DNA of 12,932 nt from Candidatus Cloacimonadota bacterium. GTDB lineage: Bacteria; Cloacimonadota; Cloacimonadia; Cloacimonadales; TCS61. The DNA is taken from the NCBI GenBank assembly GCA_030596265.1, contig JAUVKM010000028.1, positions 1 to 12,932 of the forward strand, read 5' to 3'. Under the pieces are notes generated by a model, which saw only the letters and a list, made by a program, of their open reading frames with translations, made no database searches and was not told where the DNA came from. Position numbers and translations under genes: made by a program. Below, piece by piece: positions 8,288 through 12,932 of the stretch (the first letter of the stretch is position 1; every line of letters starts with the position of its first letter).

Positions 8288-8301
8288 TGATCAATTGATC
8301 A
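8288..8301. repeat. 14-bp perfect palindrome
   Basis: TGATCAATTGATCA lies in the 85-bp gap between the receiver gene and the small exported protein, about 20 bp before the latter's ribosome site. It could be an operator or a short mRNA hairpin. It is not followed by a T run on the + strand, so it is not an intrinsic terminator. Its function is unknown. Confidence 0.35.
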
Positions 8302-8332
8302 AAATAAAAAAAAGGAAAATTAGGAGAAAAAG

Positions 8333-8812
8333 ATGAAGAAAATTTTAGTCATTATTATTTTCGTGTTTATGATTCATGCTTGTATTTTAGCAGATTTGAT
8401 ACTTGTGCCCAGTGTTGGTATTGGAAATGGGCATGGTGGGATAGGGATTAAGACGCTATTGGGCTATGATGATGATCCAGAAACTGGCGTTATTGTCGGA
8501 TTAGGGACAAATGGTGGAATGTTTGCTTATAGTATTGGATTTCAAGTGAGTGCAAATAAATCTTATTTTAATGCAAATTATGGGAATGTAGGGATGCATC
8601 GTACATCTACTGGTGGAATAGAAACAAGTTCAAATATAATAAATGGATTATTTTTTGAATTAGGTCATATTTGGTACTTTGGTAAAAGTAAAAATTTATT
8701 TGTGGATATTGGCATAGGTTATTCCAAATCTGAGGAATTTAAGTGGGGTGAAGATGAACATTATTCATTTGATGCAATTGCGTGGGATTTGGGATTAGGT
8801 ATAAAATTTTAA
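8333..8812 (+). CDS. small exported protein, probable outer-membrane or periplasmic beta protein
   Basis: This 159-residue protein is of unrecognised family. It has a clear signal peptide (about 1-20, ending CILA before DLILVP). The mature part is glycine-rich with alternating hydrophobic residues and ends in LGLGIKF; a terminal Phe preceded by alternating hydrophobics is typical of outer-membrane beta-barrel strands. At about 139 mature residues it could form only a small barrel. A lipobox reading (IHAC around residue 17) is poor, because His at -2 is unusual. The start is well supported by ATTAGGAG at 8319-8326, six bases before the ATG. It lies between the orphan receiver and the large surface protein, with no terminator on either side, so it is likely in the same transcript. 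Function unknown. Confidence 0.8.
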   Translation: MKKILVIIIFVFMIHACILADLILVPSVGIGNGHGGIGIKTLLGYDDDPETGVIVGLGTNGGMFAYSIGFQVSANKSYFNANYGNVGMHRTSTGGIETSSNIINGLFFELGHIWYFGKSKNLFVDIGIGYSKSEEFKWGEDEHYSFDAIAWDLGLGIKF

Positions 8813-8874
8813 ATAATGAATTTGCTAATCAAAATTATTAAAAAATAAAAGAAAAAATGAATTAGGAGGAGAAA

Positions 8875-11800
8875 ATGAAAAAAGTACTATTAGTTATTAT
8901 GTTGTTTGCCTTTCTAATTGGCATATTGTTTGCTAATGAAAAAGGAGCTGTTTTAAACAAAGTCAAAATTGATGATGAGGGTAAAGTCACTTTCCTAACT
9001 GAGGAAACAGTTAGCAACTCTTATCATCAAGAAGATGTTAACGATCAACCAATTCAAAGAAGCTATGATTCAAACCAGCAAAATGGTAATGTTCAGAAAT
9101 CGGAATTTATACTGCCATCAATAAATTCTGATAATAATGCAGCGTTGGAATACCAAACATTGCTATCGATGCAAGAGTCTCCTTTAACAACTTCTGAAGG
9201 GGAATTGTACAACATCCATGATACTATCTGGCAAAGATTATATGGTGAATGTGAATACTTCTTAGCTCCTGAAATTGAAAATATCACAGAGTATTATACA
9301 CGTATATCAAGACATGATAATAAGGATAAGGGAATTCAAAAGTCTAATATTCAGTTTATCAAAGTCGGAATTAATAATCATTCAAGGGCTATACTACACT
9401 CAGTAAATGTTTATGTTCCTTCGTATGTAACTAATGGTAACATCATAAATGTATTACTACCGGTAATAGATGCTGAGTATTTGCAGAATAGCAATTGTTA
9501 TGTAGAATTATTGGTAAATTATGGCAATCGAACTGGCCATATTGAAGAACCACCAGCAAGCAGAGAAATCATCTGGAGTGAAGGTTGGGAAGGTTCTTTA
9601 GCTCCCTATAGTAGAGGAGATGCTAATCCGACTGATGGTCTTGATTATTGGGGAGATGTTACTAATGATCATCATTCAGGTTCATGGAGCTTATGGTGCG
9701 CTGATGAAGGAGATCAACCAGTTGGCGTGAATTATGATGACAATATGGAAGCCTATGTCTACAAAAATGATGCAATAAACGTAAGTGGTTATTCAAATGT
9801 ACATTTTAAGTTCTGGGTAAACCATGATACTGAGTCGGCTCCTTTCGATTATCTTGCTTGGTTATATTCCACTAATGGAAGTTCATGGACTTTAAGTACT
9901 CAATACAGTGGCAATTCAAATGGTTGGACACAAAAATCGTTTACACTAAATGGTTGGTCAAATTTTTATTGGAAATTCATCTTCCATTCTGACAATACTG
10001 TTCATAATTATGAAGGTGTATATTTAGACGATATGGAAGTTACAGGCGATGGCGCTAATCCTTTACCAAATTTAACATATGATCCAAGTAATTGTAATTT
10101 GCAGGTAAACTCTAATATCGTTTCTGCTGAAGTAAGAGTAATAAATAATGGTACTGCATCAGCAGGTTCAAGCTATCTTGGTTATTATCTTTCAACTAAT
10201 ACAACTATAACAACAACAGACTACTTGTGGGGAGATGATTATGTCGGTTCTCTAAGTGCAGGCAGCTATAGCAATGAGAATATGAACTTTGATGTAAATG
10301 TTCCTCCTACAGGATGTCCTCCTGGAACATACTATTTTGGCATAATTGTTGATTATCAAGATCAGGTAACAGAATCTGATGAAACAGATAATGACGGATA
10401 TTGGCCTACACCTCAGATTATAATTCCAGCTAATCAACCTAATCTCACTGTCAATACAAGTTTTTGCAATTTGTACGTAAACTCCAATATCGTATCAGCT
10501 GAAGTTAGAGTCATTAATAATGGTAGTGCATCAGCCGGATCAAGTTATCTTGGTTATTATCTTTCAACTGATACAACTATATCAACAAATGATTATTTTT
10601 GGGGTGAAGATTACGTAAGCACACTTTCTGCAGGAAGTTATAGTAATGAAAATCAGAATTTTGATGTAAATGTTCCTCCTACAGGATGTTCACCTGGAAC
10701 ATACTATTTTGGCATAATTGTTGATTATCAAGATCAGGTAACAGAATCTGATGAAAGTGACAATGACTGGTTTTGGTCTACACCAATGGTTACTATCCCA
10801 GTTCCTTTTTTTCTCACGATATCACCTGAAACCCATAGCTCGCCATATCAGGGAGATTCTTTTTCGATCAGTATTTCCTCTAATGTAACTTGGAATGTAT
10901 CTGATAATGCAACCTGGATAGGCTGCAATCCAACCTATGGGTATTCTAATGGTTCTACAACGGTTACGGTTTCAGCTAATACAGGTGCAGCCAGATCAGG
11001 TACGGTAACGGTTACCGGAAGCGGCATTACTAGAACGTGTACAATAAACCAGGCTGCAGCACCTTATCTCACTATTTCACCCACTACACACAGTTCGCCA
11101 TTTGGAGGGGATACGTTCAATATAACTGTAACCTCAAATATCTCCTGGGTAGTTTCTGACAATGCAACATGGATTAGTACATCAGGTGCTTCGGGAAGCG
11201 GCAATGATACATTCCAAGTAAACGTTTCAGCTAATACAGGTGCAGCCAGATCAGGTACGGTAACGGTTACCGGAAGCGGTATTACCAGAACATGTACAAT
11301 AAACCAGGCTGTAGCACCTTATCTCACTATATCACCCACTACACACAGTTCGCCATTTGGAGGAGATACATTTACAATCAGTATTACTTCTAATGTTTCC
11401 TGGACAGTAACAGATAATCAAACCTGGATAAGCTGCAATCCAACTACAGGCAGTAATAATGGTTCTACAACGGTTACGGTTTCAGCTAATACAGGCGCAG
11501 CCAGATCAGGAACGGTAACGGTTACCGGAGGCGGCATTACTCAAACTTGTATTATCACACAATTGGTAGTGCCCCCAATGCCTCCAACAGATCCGGTTCC
11601 AATGAGCGGTGCTGTAGATATACTTATAGATACAGATTTGAATTGGATCAATGGTACAAATATTGAAACAATAGATCTATATTTTGGTACTTATGATCCA
11701 CCAACAACATTGGTATTGGATAATGTACCAGCCGTTGAAACTTATGACCCAGGTAATTTAGATTATGAAACTATATATTACTGGAAGGTAATATGTCGTA

Positions 11801-12156
11801 ATATATCTGGTGAAGCTTCAGGCGATATTTGGAATTTTACAACAATCCCAGAAGTTAGTGTTACAGAGTTAATGCCTGAAATCACTGAATTACAGTGTAA
11901 TCATCCCAATCCCTTCAATCCTGAGACTACAATTAGTTACAGTATGAATGAAAATTCAAGAGTTCTTATAGAAATCTACAACATCAAAGGACAAAAAATT
12001 AAAACTCTAATCAATGGATTCAGAGAAGTAGGCTATCATTCTGTTATCTGGAACGGAAAAGATGACAGTGGTAAACTAGTTACCAGTGGTCTTTATTTCT
12101 ACCGTATGAAAACATCGAATTACGATATGATGCGGAAAATGATATTGCTTAAGTAA
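8875..12156 (+). CDS. large T9SS-secreted surface protein with CARDB-like and BACON-like repeats
   Basis: This 1093-residue protein appears built for binding rather than catalysis. The order is: signal peptide (1-20, FLIGILFA); an unrecognised region (about 21-230); a MAM/cleaved-adhesin-like jelly roll (about 233-392, starting SEGWEGSLAPY and ending VYLDDMEVTG); two CARDB-like Ig repeats of 124-residue period (about 398-641); three BACON-like repeats of 85-residue period (about 645-897, each with a TWI or similar Trp motif, GAARSGTVTVTG, and ending in a Q); an FN3-like domain (about 900-992); and a T9SS type A sorting domain (about 1005-1093, HPNPFNPETTISY, IYNIKGQ). BACON and CARDB domains are commonly linked to carbohydrate or mucin binding and adhesion; the ligand here is unknown. 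I see no peptidase or glycosidase motif. A strong AGGAGGA site (8864-8870) supports the start. It follows the small exported protein by 62 bp and is closed by a terminator, so it is probably the last gene of the sigma-54 transcript. Confidence 0.93.
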   Translation: MKKVLLVIMLFAFLIGILFANEKGAVLNKVKIDDEGKVTFLTEETVSNSYHQEDVNDQPIQRSYDSNQQNGNVQKSEFILPSINSDNNAALEYQTLLSMQESPLTTSEGELYNIHDTIWQRLYGECEYFLAPEIENITEYYTRISRHDNKDKGIQKSNIQFIKVGINNHSRAILHSVNVYVPSYVTNGNIINVLLPVIDAEYLQNSNCYVELLVNYGNRTGHIEEPPASREIIWSEGWEGSLAPYSRGDANPTDGLDYWGDVTNDHHSGSWSLWCADEGDQPVGVNYDDNMEAYVYKNDAINVSGYSNVHFKFWVNHDTESAPFDYLAWLYSTNGSSWTLSTQYSGNSNGWTQKSFTLNGWSNFYWKFIFHSDNTVHNYEGVYLDDMEVTGDGANPLPNLTYDPSNCNLQVNSNIVSAEVRVINNGTASAGSSYLGYYLSTNTTITTTDYLWGDDYVGSLSAGSYSNENMNFDVNVPPTGCPPGTYYFGIIVDYQDQVTESDETDNDGYWPTPQIIIPANQPNLTVNTSFCNLYVNSNIVSAEVRVINNGSASAGSSYLGYYLSTDTTISTNDYFWGEDYVSTLSAGSYSNENQNFDVNVPPTGCSPGTYYFGIIVDYQDQVTESDESDNDWFWSTPMVTIPVPFFLTISPETHSSPYQGDSFSISISSNVTWNVSDNATWIGCNPTYGYSNGSTTVTVSANTGAARSGTVTVTGSGITRTCTINQAAAPYLTISPTTHSSPFGGDTFNITVTSNISWVVSDNATWISTSGASGSGNDTFQVNVSANTGAARSGTVTVTGSGITRTCTINQAVAPYLTISPTTHSSPFGGDTFTISITSNVSWTVTDNQTWISCNPTTGSNNGSTTVTVSANTGAARSGTVTVTGGGITQTCIITQLVVPPMPPTDPVPMSGAVDILIDTDLNWINGTNIETIDLYFGTYDPPTTLVLDNVPAVETYDPGNLDYETIYYWKVICRNISGEASGDIWNFTTIPEVSVTELMPEITELQCNHPNPFNPETTISYSMNENSRVLIEIYNIKGQKIKTLINGFREVGYHSVIWNGKDDSGKLVTSGLYFYRMKTSNYDMMRKMILLK
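10066..10797 (+). repeat. two tandem CARDB-encoding repeats, 372-bp period
   Basis: Two in-frame units within the surface protein gene are offset by 372 bp (124 codons). They are highly similar at DNA level: 64 bp at 10321-10384 are identical to 10693-10756, and most flanking differences are sparse. Shared protein motifs include NSNIVSAEVRVINNG and GTYYFGIIVDYQDQVTESD. Identity at synonymous positions implies recent duplication or gene conversion. Confidence 0.9.
10813..11565 (+). repeat. three tandem BACON-encoding repeats, 255-bp period
   Basis: Three in-frame units of 85 codons begin at about 10813, 11068 and 11323, each opening with LTISP. A 56-bp block at 10969-11024 recurs exactly at 11224-11279 and with a few changes from 11479. 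The units are mosaic: different pairs are most alike in different halves. Confidence 0.9.
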
Positions 12157-12170
12157 TTATTGAGTTAATA

Positions 12171-12207
12171 ATCCCCTACTGGGTTTATTTTAGTGGGGGA
12201 TTTTTTT
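12171..12207 (+). terminator. intrinsic terminator of the surface protein gene
   Basis: A 10-bp stem (ATCCCCTACT at 12171-12180 with AGTGGGGGAT at 12192-12201, one U-G wobble) has an 11-nt loop and is followed by seven Ts (12201-12207). It begins 15 bp after the stop codon. Its right half and following bases are identical to the terminator behind the protease gene. Confidence 0.92.
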
Positions 12208-12220
12208 AATTCTGAAAATC

Positions 12221-12500
12221 AGTAAAATTTGTAGATTCTTCATAAGAACAACCTTCGAAAGAAATCCGTGCCTTCGGCAGGTAAACCTCAGAAAGACAGC
12301 TTCGTGATAATTCGTGGTTTTAATTATTTTTTGCAGTTTAGATTACTTCGCTCGATGCCGTATGAAGATACCTCGTAAAGACAGACGTATATCTCTTCTA
12401 TTTGCTTTTGCCTGCCATGCCGTAGTTTGAGCGAAGGCTGGTTCATTGTTATTTTTTTCCAATCCGTATTTATCAGTGCTATCAGTGGTTATATCCGTGT
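12221..12500. other. convergent intergenic region made of short degenerate repeats, no gene seen
   Basis: No credible coding sequence or RNA gene is visible between the surface protein terminator and the end of kdsB. The text is locally more GC-rich than the genes and made of recurring fragments: ACCTCAGAAAGACAG at 12285-12299 and ACCTCGTAAAGACAG at 12370-12384; CTTCGCTC plus GATGCCGTA at 12346-12362, against CATGCCGTA with GAGCGAAG at 12416-12436 (the octamers are reverse complements); TTCGTGATAATTCGTGG at 12301-12317; and an ATCNGTG array at the right end. Such fragments resemble dispersed intergenic repeats seen in many uncultured bacterial genomes. No clear minus-strand terminator for kdsB is recognisable. 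Confidence 0.6.
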
Positions 12501-12522
12501 TTATCTGTGTGTATCCGTGAGC
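12462..12522. repeat. degenerate tandem array of about 10-bp ATCNGTG units
   Basis: Six adjacent units begin ATCCGTATTT, ATCAGTGCT, ATCAGTGGTTAT, ATCCGTGTTT, ATCTGTGTGT and ATCCGTGAGC, so the core ATC[CAT]GTG recurs every 9-12 bp. The array runs through the kdsB stop codon (12501-12503) and into its last codons. Confidence 0.7.
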
Positions 12523-12932
12523 AATTTTTCCGCTTTTTCCAGATCCTGTGGGGTATCGATCCCTATTCCTTTGTAAGAAGTGAGAACCATTTTAATTTTA
12601 TATCCGTTTTCCAATAGTCTTAATTGTTCAAGTTTTTCAATTTTTTCCAATTTACTTTCCGGTAATTCTACAAATTCAAACAGCGTTTTTCTTCTGAAAG
12701 CATAAACCCCGATATGTTTGAAATTTGGAGTTCGGGATTCGGGATTCGGAGTTCGGGAAAAATTGAGAGCGTTATCATTCTCATCACAAATAACTTTCAC
12801 AACATTTGGATCTTCAATATCTTTTGTTGTCTCGTGCATTAGGGATGCAACCATAACTTCAGGATCGCTAAAAACTTCGATCAATTTCTTAAGAGGTTTT
12901 TCGGAGATGAATGGTTCATCACCCTGCACATT
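12501..12932 (-). CDS. kdsB: 3-deoxy-manno-octulosonate cytidylyltransferase (CMP-Kdo synthetase), C-terminal part
   Basis: KdsB activates Kdo with CTP to give CMP-Kdo, the donor for LPS inner-core assembly in the cytoplasm. The visible 143 residues are roughly the C-terminal 60% of a family that is usually about 240-260 residues long; the reading frame continues past the right edge. Recognisable family motifs are NVQGDEPF at the visible start (nucleotide and metal site), DPNVVKVICDENDNALNFSR, the FSRxPxPxxR loop, FKHIGVYAFR, LEKIEKLEQLRLLENGYKIK and the C-terminal GIDTPQDLEKAEKLL. Two things are odd. The FSRTPNPESRTPN stretch is encoded by a heptanucleotide repeat, and the spacer before FKHIGVYAF is shorter than in typical homologues. 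The last residues (about TDTHR) and the stop fall within a 10-mer repeat array. It is convergent with the surface protein gene and apparently unrelated to the two-component circuit. Confidence 0.93.
   Translation of the reverse strand, partial: NVQGDEPFISEKPLKKLIEVFSDPEVMVASLMHETTKDIEDPNVVKVICDENDNALNFSRTPNPESRTPNFKHIGVYAFRRKTLFEFVELPESKLEKIEKLEQLRLLENGYKIKMVLTSYKGIGIDTPQDLEKAEKLLTDTHR
12727..12754. repeat. four-copy heptanucleotide repeat inside kdsB
   Basis: Four units, GGAGTTC, GGGATTC, GGGATTC and GGAGTTC on the + strand, follow each other without gaps and a partial GGG follows. On the minus strand this encodes most of RTPNPESRTPN, which shows the 7-residue (21-bp) period expected of a heptanucleotide repeat. 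Confidence 0.88.

Noticed and set aside
8813..8874. AT-rich inverted repeat between the small exported protein and the surface protein gene as a terminator
   Set aside because: The pairing is weak (AATAAT with ATTATT) and no T run follows; read-through is expected.
8918..8934. A second sigma-54-like match (TTGGCATATTGTTTGCT) with correct GG-N10-GC spacing
   Set aside because: It lies inside the signal-peptide codons of the surface protein; its start point (about 8945) would be within the gene and no translation start follows. The hydrophobic codons explain the sequence. Noted only because the spacing is perfect.
10066..11565. Repeat array as a CRISPR
   Set aside because: Repeats are long, in frame, contiguous and protein-coding, without unique spacers.
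12462..12522. The ATCNGTG array as a replication-initiator or plasmid iteron set
   Set aside because: Units are degenerate and uneven in length, overlap a chromosomal housekeeping gene, and no initiator gene is nearby.

Overview
This window looks like a fragment of an uncultured, low-GC, Gram-negative bacterium of the Fibrobacteres-Chlorobi-Bacteroidetes side of the tree, most likely Candidatus Cloacimonadota. Three things point that way: AT-rich coding sequence, two giant secreted proteins ending in a type IX secretion (T9SS type A) sorting domain with PNPFNP and IYNIKGQ signatures, and an LPS Kdo gene (kdsB). The phylum call is an inference; the Gram-negative, T9SS-type nature is well supported.

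Layout. Positions 1-66 hold the tail of an unidentified upstream gene. Next is a large secreted subtilisin-like protease (132-3353), closed by a strong hairpin terminator. A two-gene regulatory operon follows (3587-7697): a membrane sensor histidine kinase with periplasmic TPRs and a PAS domain, overlapping by 14 bp an NtrC-type sigma-54 activator. The next 193-bp gap contains a near-consensus sigma-54 (-24/-12) promoter. After it come a single-domain response regulator (7891-8247), a small exported probable outer-membrane protein (8333-8812), and a 1093-residue T9SS surface protein with two CARDB-like and three BACON-like repeats (8875-12156). I see no terminator between these three genes. 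The last is closed by a second terminator nearly identical to the one behind the protease. A 344-bp convergent gap full of short, degenerate, dispersed-type repeats separates this from the 3' end of kdsB on the minus strand, which runs off the right edge.

How the parts may work together (inference): the TPR kinase senses an envelope state and phosphorylates the NtrC-like activator. The activator then turns on the sigma-54 promoter immediately downstream, producing a second receiver protein (a possible phosphate sink or relay) together with a small envelope protein and a large surface adhesin. The predicted transcription start lies only two bases before the receiver's ATG, so that message would be practically leaderless. 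A separate oddity is kdsB. Part of its conserved FSRxPxPxxR substrate loop is encoded by a four-copy heptanucleotide repeat, and its last codons and stop lie inside a degenerate 10-mer array.
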